Assembly: GCA_004554165.1 (NCBI GenBank)
Contig: SFNQ01000002.1
Span: 55,640-119,639, forward strand
DNA length: 64,000 nt
Source: Clostridiales bacterium
Lineage (GTDB): Bacteria; Bacillota; Clostridia; Christensenellales; CAG-138
Direction of reading: 5' to 3'
Below are positions 42,888 to 51,067 of the stretch, one piece after another (position 1 is the first letter of the stretch; the number at the start of each line of letters is the position of its first letter). Under the pieces are notes generated by a model, which was not told the DNA's origin, did no database searches, and was given only the letters and a program-made list of their open reading frames with translations. Position numbers and translations under genes: made by a program.

Positions 42888-43946
42888 ATGAAACGTTATG
42901 CACTCGTCGTCCCCACCAGCATGGGCGTGCGCATCACGCCCGAATTTCGCCAGCCCGTCCACATCAGCCATCATTTTTACATGCAGGCAACCAGCGCTGA
43001 AACCAACGTTGCAAGCGTTGCCGCAGCGCTGGGCCTGCCGGTCAAGGTGCTGACCACCTTTGTGGAGGGGTCGCCCATTGCCGCGTTTATTAAAAACGAC
43101 CTCCGCAGCCGCAACATGGAGTATGAGGGCAGAGAGGTTCCGCAGGGTGGCCCCTGGGGCTACCGGCATCAGTTCAACATTGCGGACAGCGGCTTTGGCA
43201 TGCGCGGCCCGCGCGTCCAGAATGACCGCGCAGGCGAAGTCGGGCGCACGCTGAATGTGAGAGATTTCGATTTGGAGCGTATTTTTGGCGTCGAGGGTGT
43301 GGAGATTCTGCACCTGTCCGGCCTGATTGCGGCGCTTTCTCCGGAAACCGGTGAATTCTGCCTTGCGCTGGCCCGGGAGGCCAAAAAGTACGGTACGAAG
43401 ATCTCTTTTGATCTCAATTACCGCGCTTCGTTCTGGAAGGGCAGGGAAGAGGAGCTTTCCGCAATCTTCCGCGAGATCGCATCCGTTGCAGATATTCTGA
43501 TTGGTAATGAAGAGGATTTCCAGCTCTGCCTGAACGTGCAGGGGCCCGAAGCCGGAGGAAAGGATATTGCGTCCAAGATAGACAGCTTTCAGGAGATGAT
43601 CCTCCGGGTGCAGCAGGAGTATCCCAACGCCTCCACCTTTGCCACCACGCTCCGTCAGGTCGTCAGCGCCAATGAGCACCTCTGGGGTGCGATCCTGCTT
43701 CGCGACGGACAGTGGAACGTGGCGGAACCCCGGCCCATTCAGGTGCTTGACCGCATCGGCGGCGGCGACGGCTTTGTGGGCGGCCTGCTCTACGGTGTGC
43801 TCAAAGGCTGGAGCGCCGAGGATTGCCTGCACTTTGGCTGGGCAACGGGCGCGCTTGCAGCGACCATGCTGAATGACTACGCGCAGCCTGCGGACGAGGA
43901 GCAGGTCTGGGCGGTCTGGAGCGGAAACGCCCGCGTGAAGCGATAA
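42888..43946 (+). CDS. PfkB family sugar kinase (KdgK-like)
   Basis: A 352-residue ribokinase-family kinase. The N-terminal substrate lid and GG-type region are modified (YMQATSAETNVASVAAALGL), DLNYRASFWKG matches the KDG-kinase-like DxNxR motif, and the catalytic motif is LDRIGGGDGFVGGLLYGVLK with the proton-abstracting Asp in GGGDGF. The closest named relatives are 2-keto-3-deoxygluconate kinases. The cluster contains no dehydratase that would make that substrate, so gluconate is a possible alternative. It sits between uxaC and gnd with 20-50 bp gaps, presumably co-transcribed. Confidence 0.85.
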   Translation: MKRYALVVPTSMGVRITPEFRQPVHISHHFYMQATSAETNVASVAAALGLPVKVLTTFVEGSPIAAFIKNDLRSRNMEYEGREVPQGGPWGYRHQFNIADSGFGMRGPRVQNDRAGEVGRTLNVRDFDLERIFGVEGVEILHLSGLIAALSPETGEFCLALAREAKKYGTKISFDLNYRASFWKGREEELSAIFREIASVADILIGNEEDFQLCLNVQGPEAGGKDIASKIDSFQEMILRVQQEYPNASTFATTLRQVVSANEHLWGAILLRDGQWNVAEPRPIQVLDRIGGGDGFVGGLLYGVLKGWSAEDCLHFGWATGALAATMLNDYAQPADEEQVWAVWSGNARVKR

Positions 43947-43999
43947 ATCAGAGCCGGAAACACAAACGATAAATCTTCAGGAAACAGAAAGGAATTTTG

Positions 44000-45451
44000 A
44001 TGATGAAAGCGGATATCGGACTGATCGGCCTGGCCGTCATGGGTGAAAACCTTGTTATGAACATGGAGTCGAAGGGCTTCACCGTTGCGGTTTACAACCG
44101 CACGACCGCAAAGGTGAAGGATTTTGTCGAGGGCCGGGCAAAGGGCAAAAACATTATTGGGGCCTATTCGATTGAGGAGCTGGTGGCGAACCTGAAAAAA
44201 CCGCGCCGCGTCATGATGATGGTCAAGGCTGGCGCTGCGGTGGATGCGCTGATCGATACGCTCATTCCGCACCTCGAGAAAGGCGATATCATTATCGACG
44301 GCGGCAACAGCCATTTTCCGGATACCATTCGCAGGACGCAGTATGTGGAGAGCAAGGGCCTGCTTTATATTGGCACCGGCGTGTCCGGCGGCGAAGAGGG
44401 CGCGCTCAAAGGCCCGTCCATGATGCCCGGCGGCTCTCCGGCTGCATGGCCGCATGTCAGGGACGTGTTTCAGGCGATCTGCGCCAAGGTGGAGGACGGA
44501 TCGCCCTGCTGCGACTGGGTTGGCGAGAACGGCGCAGGCCACTTTGTCAAAATGGTACACAACGGCATCGAGTACGGCGACATGCAGCTCATCTGTGAGG
44601 CCTATCAGTTCATGCGCGATGCGCTTCAAATGACGCCGGACGAGATGCACGAAGTGTTCAAGGCCTGGAACGAGTCCGAGCTGGACAGCTATCTGATTGA
44701 GATCACGCGCGATATCCTTGCTTACAAGGATGAAGACGGCAAGCCCATCGTTGATAAGATTCTCGACACCGCGGGACAGAAGGGCACCGGCAAGTGGACC
44801 GGCATCGCTGCGCTGGACGAAGGCGTTCCGTTGACGCTGATCGGCGAGGCCGTATTTGCGCGTTGCCTGTCCGCCATGAAGGATGAGCGCGTTGCGGCCG
44901 CAAAAGTCTTTCCCAAAACCATTCCCGCCTTTGAGGGCGACCGTGCCGCCATTATTGAAGACATTCGCAAGGCCCTCTACGCCTCGAAGATCATCTCCTA
45001 TGCGCAGGGATACACGCTCATGCGCACCGCTGCAAAGACCTATGGCTGGAATCTGAACTATGGCGGCATCGCGCTCATGTGGCGCGGCGGCTGCATCATT
45101 CGCTCCGTATTCCTTGGCAAGATTAAAGAAGCCTATGACAAGAATCCCCAGCTTCAGAATCTCCTGCTGGATCCCTATTTTGCGGATACCATTCGCGGTC
45201 TCGTTCCTGCGTGGCGTAATGTTGTCGCTACCGCGGTCAAAAGCGGCATCCCCATGCCCGCTTTCTCGTCGGCGCTTGCCTATTTTGACGGCTACACGAC
45301 CGAGAAACTGCCGGCGAACCTGTTGCAGGCGCAGCGCGACTACTTTGGCGCGCACACTTACGAACGGCTGGATGCGCCGCGCGGCGAGTTCTTCCACACA
45401 AACTGGACGGGCCACGGCGGAAGCACATCGGCCTCGACCTATACGGCGTAA
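44000..45451 (+). CDS. gnd: 6-phosphogluconate dehydrogenase, decarboxylating
   Basis: A protein of about 483 residues oxidising 6-phosphogluconate to ribulose 5-phosphate and CO2. The Rossmann motif GLAVMGENLVMNMESKGF is followed by VAVYNRT, the NADP-preferring form; GTGVSGGEEGALKGPSMMPG and NGAGHFVKMVHNGIEYGDMQ are the substrate-binding blocks and GTGKWT the C-terminal one. Full length matches the tetradecameric dimer type (about 470-485). Placement inside a hexuronate operon is unusual and suggests that gluconate 6-phosphate is an intermediate. ATGs at 44000 and 44003 are equally possible after AAAGGAA. Confidence 0.96.
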   Translation: MMKADIGLIGLAVMGENLVMNMESKGFTVAVYNRTTAKVKDFVEGRAKGKNIIGAYSIEELVANLKKPRRVMMMVKAGAAVDALIDTLIPHLEKGDIIIDGGNSHFPDTIRRTQYVESKGLLYIGTGVSGGEEGALKGPSMMPGGSPAAWPHVRDVFQAICAKVEDGSPCCDWVGENGAGHFVKMVHNGIEYGDMQLICEAYQFMRDALQMTPDEMHEVFKAWNESELDSYLIEITRDILAYKDEDGKPIVDKILDTAGQKGTGKWTGIAALDEGVPLTLIGEAVFARCLSAMKDERVAAAKVFPKTIPAFEGDRAAIIEDIRKALYASKIISYAQGYTLMRTAAKTYGWNLNYGGIALMWRGGCIIRSVFLGKIKEAYDKNPQLQNLLLDPYFADTIRGLVPAWRNVVATAVKSGIPMPAFSSALAYFDGYTTEKLPANLLQAQRDYFGAHTYERLDAPRGEFFHTNWTGHGGSTSASTYTA

Positions 45452-45468
45452 CCGGGGGAAGAAGGCCC

Positions 45469-46743
45469 ATGGAACTGTTTTACAGGGCAAATTCGGAAGC
45501 GGGGCTGGCGCGGGAGGAAATCTGCGCCGCCCTTTCCCGTTCGCTGGAGGGAAAGCATCCGAAAAAAGCGCTTTTGATTCCGCCGGATTATACGCGCTAC
45601 CACTCCAACGCGGGATTGATCGCCAATACCTATTACCATCTGCTTACCGAAAGAGGATGTTCGGTTGACGTCCTGCCCGCGCTTGGTACCCATGTGCCGG
45701 TGACGGAGGAAGAGGCGGCAGATATGTTCGGCGATATCCCCTATGACCGATTTCTTGTTCATAACTGGCGCACGGACGTTGTCCGTCTTGGCGAGGTTCC
45801 TGCAAGCTATCTGGCGGAGATTACCGACGGCCTCTGGACGGATCCCGTGAGCGTTGAGATCAATCGCCGCGTAATGGACCCCTCGTATGATCTGATCCTT
45901 TCCATCGGCCAGGTCGTGCCGCACGAGGTCATTGGTATGGCAAACCACGCGAAGAACCTTTTTGTCGGCGTGGGCGGCAGCGATATGATCAACAAAAGCC
46001 ATATGGTAGGCGCTGTTTATGGCATGGAGCGCATGATGGGGCGCGATCATACGCCGGTGCGCAAGATACTGGACTACGCCTTGACAAATTACCTGGGAGA
46101 GCGGCCGATCGTATTCGCGCTGACAGTCACGACCGCGCCTGGCGGCAGGATTCATACGCACGGCCTGTTCATCGGCGACACGCGAAAGGTGCTCGAGGAA
46201 GCGATTGCGCTTGCACAGCAGAAAAACATCGATTTTGTGGAAACCGGCATTCAAAAGTGCGTTGTCTATCTGGACCCAAAGGAATTCCACACGACCTGGC
46301 TTGGCAACAAAGCCGTGTATCGTACGCGTATGGCAATTGCCGACGGCGGCGAGCTGCTGGTGCTTGCTCCGGGTGTTGAACGCTTTGGAGAAGACGACCA
46401 GATCGACCGACTGATTCGAAAGTACGGCTATTGCGGCAGGCTCAGGGTTCTCGAGCACTTCCGGGCGAACCGGGATTTGCAGGAGAATATGGGCGCCGCA
46501 GCCCATCTCATCCACGGTTCTTCCGACGGTCGTTTTCAGATTACCTACGCCGTCGGAAAGATATCTCAGGAGGAAATCGCGGGCGTTCACTTCAATCCTG
46601 CCAGCTATGAGGAACAGGCGCGTCGTTACGATCCGGAAAAGCTATCCTATGGCTATAATACCATGCCAGATGGCGAAAAGATCTATTTTATCCCCAATCC
46701 CGCCTTGGGACTCTGGATAGACCGTTCCAGATTTGAGGCTTGA
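45469..46743 (+). CDS. LarA-family nickel-dependent racemase/epimerase, candidate D-gluconate 2-epimerase
   Basis: A 424-residue protein of the lactate racemase (LarA, DUF2088) superfamily, which uses a nickel-pincer nucleotide bound to lysine. Residues equivalent to the LarA catalytic set are present at matching spacing: D40 and R43 (PPDYTRYHSN), H75 (LGTHVPVTEE), H152 (VVPHEVIGM), the cofactor lysine K162 (ANHAKNLF) and the nickel ligand H178 (INKSHMVG). Known superfamily members include malate and hydroxyglutarate racemases and D-gluconate 2-epimerases. Its position 17 bp after gnd suggests it interconverts D-mannonate and D-gluconate. Cofactor genes larB, larC and larE are not in the window. 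Confidence 0.82.
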   Translation: MELFYRANSEAGLAREEICAALSRSLEGKHPKKALLIPPDYTRYHSNAGLIANTYYHLLTERGCSVDVLPALGTHVPVTEEEAADMFGDIPYDRFLVHNWRTDVVRLGEVPASYLAEITDGLWTDPVSVEINRRVMDPSYDLILSIGQVVPHEVIGMANHAKNLFVGVGGSDMINKSHMVGAVYGMERMMGRDHTPVRKILDYALTNYLGERPIVFALTVTTAPGGRIHTHGLFIGDTRKVLEEAIALAQQKNIDFVETGIQKCVVYLDPKEFHTTWLGNKAVYRTRMAIADGGELLVLAPGVERFGEDDQIDRLIRKYGYCGRLRVLEHFRANRDLQENMGAAAHLIHGSSDGRFQITYAVGKISQEEIAGVHFNPASYEEQARRYDPEKLSYGYNTMPDGEKIYFIPNPALGLWIDRSRFEA

Positions 46744-46760
46744 TGCAACAATACGACAAA

Positions 46761-46800
46761 GAGCGGCCGGGCAGTTTTGCGCTGGCCGCTCCGCCTTTTC
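46761..46800 (+). terminator. Probable terminator of the uxaC-larA operon
   Basis: GAGCGGCC (46761-46768) and GGCCGCTC (46784-46791) form a perfect 8-bp stem with a 15-nt loop about 20 bp after the stop codon. The following CGCCTTTTC is only a weak T tract. Confidence 0.6.
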
Positions 46801-47139
46801 AGGTGAAACCGCATTTTTATTGACCGGAGCAGGGTTCCATATTAGAATAAATACTGTGTGCGCCGGGGCTGACCGTGCTTGATATACGATGCTGGTTGGT
46901 GTAAGCAGAGCCTTGCGAGCTTCGCCGTTCTCTTTTGGAGCGCTGAGCGGCAGCCACATTGAAAGAAAGAAGGCCTGTTCCTGATGCATAGAGTGCAAGC
47001 TGATCTTCACGCTTTTGAGGAGCTATTTGATTTACAAACTGCTTGCTGCAATGGCCGGTTTGACAAAAATTCAGCGTATTTTGGATGAATGAGGATGCCT
47101 AGGACGGGGTTTCTTTTGAGTGGAAGACGGGATGTCGAT
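46801..47139. other. Non-coding stretch before the MATE gene
   Basis: About 340 bp with no supported gene. Short openings are present on both strands but lack ribosome-binding sites and family signatures. A TTGACA at 47059 has no matching -10 box at the usual distance. Confidence 0.45.
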
Positions 47140-48489
47140 ATGACGGAGGGGAACATTGCCCGTCATTTGGTGAACTTTGCGCTTCCACTCCTGATTGGAA
47201 ATATTTTTCAGCAGTTTTATAATACGGTGGATACCTGGGTTGTGGGCAATTATGTCAGCAACGAGGCCTTCTCTGCTGTTGGAACGGTGGGACCTGTCAT
47301 CAATATGCTGATCGGGCTGTTTGGCGGCATGTCGAGCGGGGCAAGCGTCGTTATCGCGCAGTATTATGGAGCGCATCGCAATGATAAAGTGAAGGAGGCA
47401 GTCCATACGTCGGCGGCCCTGACATTGATACTGTGCGTGGCCTTCACCGTGATTGGGTTATTGCTGATTCAGCCCATGCTCCGGCTCATGAAAACGCCTG
47501 TGGAGGTGCTGCCGGAATCCACGGCCTATCTGACCATTTACTTTGCAGGCATGAGCGGTTTGATGATCTATAATATGGGGTCCGGGATTCTGAGGGCCGT
47601 TGGCGATTCAACCCGTCCTTTCTATTTTCTTGTGGTTTCAGCCGTGCTCAATATCGTACTGGATCTTGTGTTTGTTATCGCCTTTGATATGGGCGTACGG
47701 GGCGTTGGCTTTGCAACCATTATTGCGCAAGGGGTTTCCGCCCTGCTCATTTCGCTTTCTCTTTTGCACAGCGAGAGCTGTGTTCGGCTCCGGGTTCGGG
47801 ATCTGCGGATCAACGGCAAAATGCTGCGCAAGGTCATTCGTGTTGGGATTCCGGCGGGGCTGCAAATGGCGATCACGGGGTTCTCAAACGTATTTGTTCA
47901 GTCGTATATCAATCATTTTGGCGCGGACTGTATGTCCGGCTGGACCGCTTATTCCAAAATCGATCAGCTTCTGATACTTCCAATGCAGTCTGTCGGACTC
48001 GCATCCACCACTTTTGTCGGGCAAAATCTTGGACAAAGCAAGGTAGATCGGGCAAAGCAGGGAATACGCACGGCTCTGCTGATGGCGGTCGCTGTCACTT
48101 TTTGTGTAATGATTCCCGTTATCGTGTTTGCGCCGCAGCTGGTTGCCTTTTTTAATGATAAGCCTGAAGTGATTGGCTATGGTACCCTGCTCTTAAGGTA
48201 TATATCGCCTTTTTATCTGGTATGCTGTATCAATCAGGTCTATGCCGGCGCATTGCGCGGCTCGGGAAATTCGCGGGTGCCTATGGTAATCATGCTGGTA
48301 TCCTTTGTGCTGTTCCGTCAATGCTATCTCTATGTCATGGCCAACTATGTTTCGAATGAGGTGGTGCCGATTGTTTTGGGCTATCCCGCCGGCTGGGTTC
48401 TGTGCAGCCTGATTACGCTGGTTTATTATAAAAGGACGAAGATTGAAAAATTCAGTGTAATCGAAGCGGGCGAAGAAGAAGCACAATAG
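47140..48489 (+). CDS. MATE family efflux transporter
   Basis: A 12-helix multidrug and toxin extrusion protein of about 449 residues. The N-terminal block LPLLIGNIFQQFYNTVDTWV and the following YVSNEAFSAVGTVGPVINML are typical of the DinF/NorM-like clostridial group, and the second half repeats the fold (IRVGIPAGLQMAITGFSNVF). It probably exports cationic compounds by sodium or proton exchange. Starts at 47089, 47116 (TTG) and 47140 are in frame; I chose 47140 because it gives the usual short N terminus, but none has a strong ribosome-binding site. Confidence 0.9.
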   Translation: MTEGNIARHLVNFALPLLIGNIFQQFYNTVDTWVVGNYVSNEAFSAVGTVGPVINMLIGLFGGMSSGASVVIAQYYGAHRNDKVKEAVHTSAALTLILCVAFTVIGLLLIQPMLRLMKTPVEVLPESTAYLTIYFAGMSGLMIYNMGSGILRAVGDSTRPFYFLVVSAVLNIVLDLVFVIAFDMGVRGVGFATIIAQGVSALLISLSLLHSESCVRLRVRDLRINGKMLRKVIRVGIPAGLQMAITGFSNVFVQSYINHFGADCMSGWTAYSKIDQLLILPMQSVGLASTTFVGQNLGQSKVDRAKQGIRTALLMAVAVTFCVMIPVIVFAPQLVAFFNDKPEVIGYGTLLLRYISPFYLVCCINQVYAGALRGSGNSRVPMVIMLVSFVLFRQCYLYVMANYVSNEVVPIVLGYPAGWVLCSLITLVYYKRTKIEKFSVIEAGEEEAQ

Positions 48490-48518
48490 ACATGAAGCAA
48501 AGTCTTATCATACGAAGG

Positions 48519-48547
48519 TTGTAGGCCAATGCGTTTTATGTTATGCT
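48519..48547 (+). promoter_or_regulatory. Promoter for proC
   Basis: TTGTAG (48519-48524) and TATGCT (48542-48547) are 17 bp apart in the short gap after the MATE gene. The leader would be about 28 nt. Confidence 0.6.
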
Positions 48548-48581
48548 CTAGAAACAGGATAAGAAACGGAGAAGAGAAAGA

Positions 48582-49382
48582 ATGCTGCAAATCGGGTGGA
48601 TTGGCGTTGGGAACATGGGGGAGGCCATACTGCGCGGAGCGTTGCAAGGCAGCGCACTTACGGCGGAACAGGTGCATTTGTTTGATGCCAATATATTGAA
48701 AACAAATAAACTGCAGGAAGAATTGCATGTTCATGTAGCAGGGAGTGCGGCGGAACTGATTTCTGTGTCAGATATGGTTCTTCTGGCTGTAAAGCCCCAT
48801 GTCTGTTCCGTCGTTTTAGAGGAACACAGAGAGATGCTGCAGGATAAGGCTTTGATTTCCATTGCTGCGGGCTGGTCGCAGGAGCGCCTTGCGTCGTTGC
48901 TTCCGGAACGCGTGAGAATCCTGCGCGTCATGCCAAACACACCCGCCATGGTGGGGGAGGGTATGACTGTTTTTGAACAGGGGAACACTTTAAGCAGAGA
49001 GGAATATGAATTTGCGTTACAGTTGTTCTCCGCTGTTGGCCGCGTATCGGAAGCGGAATCGCAGCAGATGGACGCCGTAACGGGAGTTAGCGGTAGCGGA
49101 CCGGCGTATGTTTACGTTTTCATTGAGGCTCTTGCCGACGCTGGCGTCCGTGCGGGCCTGCCTCGAAGCAAGGCTTATGAGCTGGCGGCGCAAACGGTTC
49201 TTGGCAGCGCGCGCATGGTTCTGGAAACGGCAGAACATCCCGGCAGATTGAAGGACAATGTTTGTTCGCCCGCAGGAACAACGATCGAGGCGGTTGCGGC
49301 ATTGGAGCGCTGCGGATTTCGCAACGCCATTTTGGAAGCAGTGGATGCCTGCGTAACAAAATCCAAGTCGATCGGGAAATAA
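48582..49382 (+). CDS. proC: Pyrroline-5-carboxylate reductase
   Basis: A 266-residue enzyme for the last step of proline synthesis. The NAD(P)-binding motif is WIGVGNMGEAILRGAL, followed by AVKPHVCSVVL, RVMPNTPAMVGEGMTV, and the C-terminal signature ALADAGVRAGLPRSKAYELA with LKDNVCSPAGTTIEAV. All family blocks are present and the length is normal. GGAGAAGAG lies upstream of the ATG. Confidence 0.97.
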   Translation: MLQIGWIGVGNMGEAILRGALQGSALTAEQVHLFDANILKTNKLQEELHVHVAGSAAELISVSDMVLLAVKPHVCSVVLEEHREMLQDKALISIAAGWSQERLASLLPERVRILRVMPNTPAMVGEGMTVFEQGNTLSREEYEFALQLFSAVGRVSEAESQQMDAVTGVSGSGPAYVYVFIEALADAGVRAGLPRSKAYELAAQTVLGSARMVLETAEHPGRLKDNVCSPAGTTIEAVAALERCGFRNAILEAVDACVTKSKSIGK

Positions 49383-49401
49383 ATAATATAATATATTTTT
49401 T

Positions 49402-49854
49402 ATGAAGAAGGTAGTTTTGTATACCGATGGCGCCTGTTCCGGCAATCCCGGGCCGGGTGGCTGGGGCGCTTTGCTGATGTATGGAAAGCATTCCAGAGAA
49501 CTGAGCGGATTTGAAGCGCAGACAACCAATAACCGTATGGAAATTCAGGCAGTCATTGGAGGCTTGTCTGCGCTAAAAGAACCCTGCATGGTTGATCTGT
49601 ATACGGACAGCGCATATGTGTGCAATGCCTTTGAAAAACACTGGATTGCGCACTGGCAAACAAACGGATGGAAAACCGCAGGCAAACGGGATGTGGAAAA
49701 CCAGGATCTCTGGAAACGGCTGTTGGATTTAACGAAAATGCACAGCGTTGTGTTCCATAAGGTCAAGGGTCATGCAGACAATGCGCACAACAACCGTTGC
49801 GACGCGTTGGCGCGGAACGCCATTCGAGAGAATCAAAAGCGCAAAGAAAGTTGA
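49402..49854 (+). CDS. rnhA: Ribonuclease HI
   Basis: A 150-residue enzyme that cleaves the RNA strand of RNA-DNA hybrids. The four acidic catalytic residues are in YTDGACSGNPGPGGWG, NNRMEIQAV, YTDSAYV and GHADNAHNNRCDALA. No ribosome-binding site precedes the ATG; an AT-rich TATAAT (49387-49392) lies just upstream, which would put the transcript start within a few bases of the start codon. Otherwise it is read through from proC, 19 bp upstream. Confidence 0.96.
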   Translation: MKKVVLYTDGACSGNPGPGGWGALLMYGKHSRELSGFEAQTTNNRMEIQAVIGGLSALKEPCMVDLYTDSAYVCNAFEKHWIAHWQTNGWKTAGKRDVENQDLWKRLLDLTKMHSVVFHKVKGHADNAHNNRCDALARNAIRENQKRKES

Positions 49855-49877
49855 AAGTGAATTTGAAATTTTCTCTA

Positions 49878-49913
49878 CAACTATTCGTTAAACTTGTGTT
49901 TAACGAATAGTTG
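49878..49913. repeat. Perfect 16-bp inverted repeat upstream of the tyrosine recombinase gene
   Basis: CAACTATTCGTTAAAC (49878-49893) is followed by TTGT and then its exact reverse complement (49898-49913). Pairing can extend outward by one more A-T pair and, in RNA, a U-G and a C-G pair. There is no T tract, so it is unlikely to be the rnhA terminator. It can also be read as two inverted 11-bp arms around a 6-bp centre (CTTGTG), the geometry of a Xer recombination site, and it overlaps the probable promoter of the recombinase gene. Confidence 0.85.
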
Positions 49914-49922
49914 TGGTACAAT
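49894..49922 (+). promoter_or_regulatory. Candidate promoter for the recombinase gene
   Basis: TTGTGT (49894-49899) and TACAAT (49917-49922) have a 17-bp spacer. The -35 box is in the centre of the inverted repeat, so a protein bound there would be expected to repress the promoter. Confidence 0.55.
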
Positions 49923-50002
49923 AATCTCAATCGAAAATCCGATTGGAAACAGCCTGCCCCCCCTTCGGAGAACAAAACAGGCGTGAAAGGAAAAACGGAA
50001 TT

Positions 50003-51055
50003 ATGGCCAACCAGTATCAGGAACAAAAGGACAAGGCTTATCTGCAAAAAATCCGAACCATCCTTGCAGAACTTCCACCGTTTTGCGGGGAGTACTTTCG
50101 GAGTCTTGCCAATAAAAACCTTTCCGTTCTTACGCGTTACGGCTATGCCGTTGACCTGCGCGGATTCTTTCAGTTTCTAACCGCAGAGCTTCCCATTTTC
50201 ACTGGACGCAAGGTCCTCTCCCTTACGATAGATGATCTGAGAAAAATTCGGGCGCAGCATATCGAGCTGTATCTTGAATTTGTCTCGCTGTATGAAAAAG
50301 ACGATGCTGAGATCGCAAATCACGAGAAGGCACGAAAACGCAAGCTCTCCGCGCTGCGTTCCTTCTTTAAATACTATTTTAAAAAGGAGCAGCTGGATGC
50401 AAATGTGGCTGCGCTGGTTGAGATGCCAAAAATCAATGAAAAAGCCATCGTTCGTCTTGAACCCAATGAGGTTGCCACGCTTCTGGATCGCGTGGAAAGC
50501 GGCGAAGCTCTGACAAAGCAGCAGAAGCGTTATCACCAGACGACCAGAACGCGGGATCTTGCCATCCTGACCCTCTTTTTGGGAACCGGAATCCGCATCA
50601 GCGAGCTTGTCGGGATTGACTGCGGAGATATCGACTTCGACAACAACGCCTTTGTTGTGACGCGCAAGGGCGGCAAGCAGGATATTCTTGCTTTTAGTGA
50701 CGAGGTTGCAAGGGCCTTATGGGAGTACGCGCAGCTCCGGGAAAACATGACCCCATTGGAGGGCCACGAGCGCGCCTTCTTCCTCTCCATGCAGAACCGG
50801 CGGATTACAGCCCGCGCGGTGGAAAATCTTGTAAAAAAATATTCCGGCGCCGCCGTGCCGCTGAAAAAGATTACGCCGCACAAGCTGCGCAGCACCTATG
50901 GAACCATGCTGTACCAGGAGTCAAAGGACATTTATCTCGTGGCGGACGTGCTTGGCCATAAAGATGTGAATACAACCAAAAAGCACTATGCTGCACAATC
51001 CCGGGACAACAAGCGCACGGCTGCGCGTCTGATTCATCTGCGGGAAGACGGATGA
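50003..51055 (+). CDS. Tyrosine recombinase (XerC/XerD family)
   Basis: A protein of 350 residues with an N-terminal SAM-like core-binding domain (about 30-130) and a C-terminal catalytic domain. All catalytic residues are present: R198 (GTGIRISEL), K222 (VTRKGGK), H293 and R296 (HKLRSTYG), H319 (LGHKDVNTT) and nucleophile Y329 (KKHYA). It is longer than typical XerC/D (about 300) because of the insert around residues 95-115 (YEKDDAEIANHEKARKRK) and 165-180. Located between rnhA and lexA with no phage genes nearby, it looks like a chromosomal Xer protein. The ATG follows GAAAGGA. Confidence 0.9.
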   Translation: MANQYQEQKDKAYLQKIRTILAELPPFCGEYFRSLANKNLSVLTRYGYAVDLRGFFQFLTAELPIFTGRKVLSLTIDDLRKIRAQHIELYLEFVSLYEKDDAEIANHEKARKRKLSALRSFFKYYFKKEQLDANVAALVEMPKINEKAIVRLEPNEVATLLDRVESGEALTKQQKRYHQTTRTRDLAILTLFLGTGIRISELVGIDCGDIDFDNNAFVVTRKGGKQDILAFSDEVARALWEYAQLRENMTPLEGHERAFFLSMQNRRITARAVENLVKKYSGAAVPLKKITPHKLRSTYGTMLYQESKDIYLVADVLGHKDVNTTKKHYAAQSRDNKRTAARLIHLREDG

Positions 51056-51067
51056 TATCACAAGGGG

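Noticed and set aside
43877..45490. Minus-strand open frame opposite gnd
   Set aside because: Antisense shadow; the plus strand encodes full-length 6-phosphogluconate dehydrogenase.
46642..47010. Minus-strand open frame downstream of the LarA-like gene
   Set aside because: It overlaps the end of the LarA-like gene and its terminator and shows no ribosome-binding site or family.
49878..49913. Inverted repeat interpreted as the rnhA terminator
   Set aside because: No T tract follows on either strand, and it overlaps a promoter-like sequence of the next gene.
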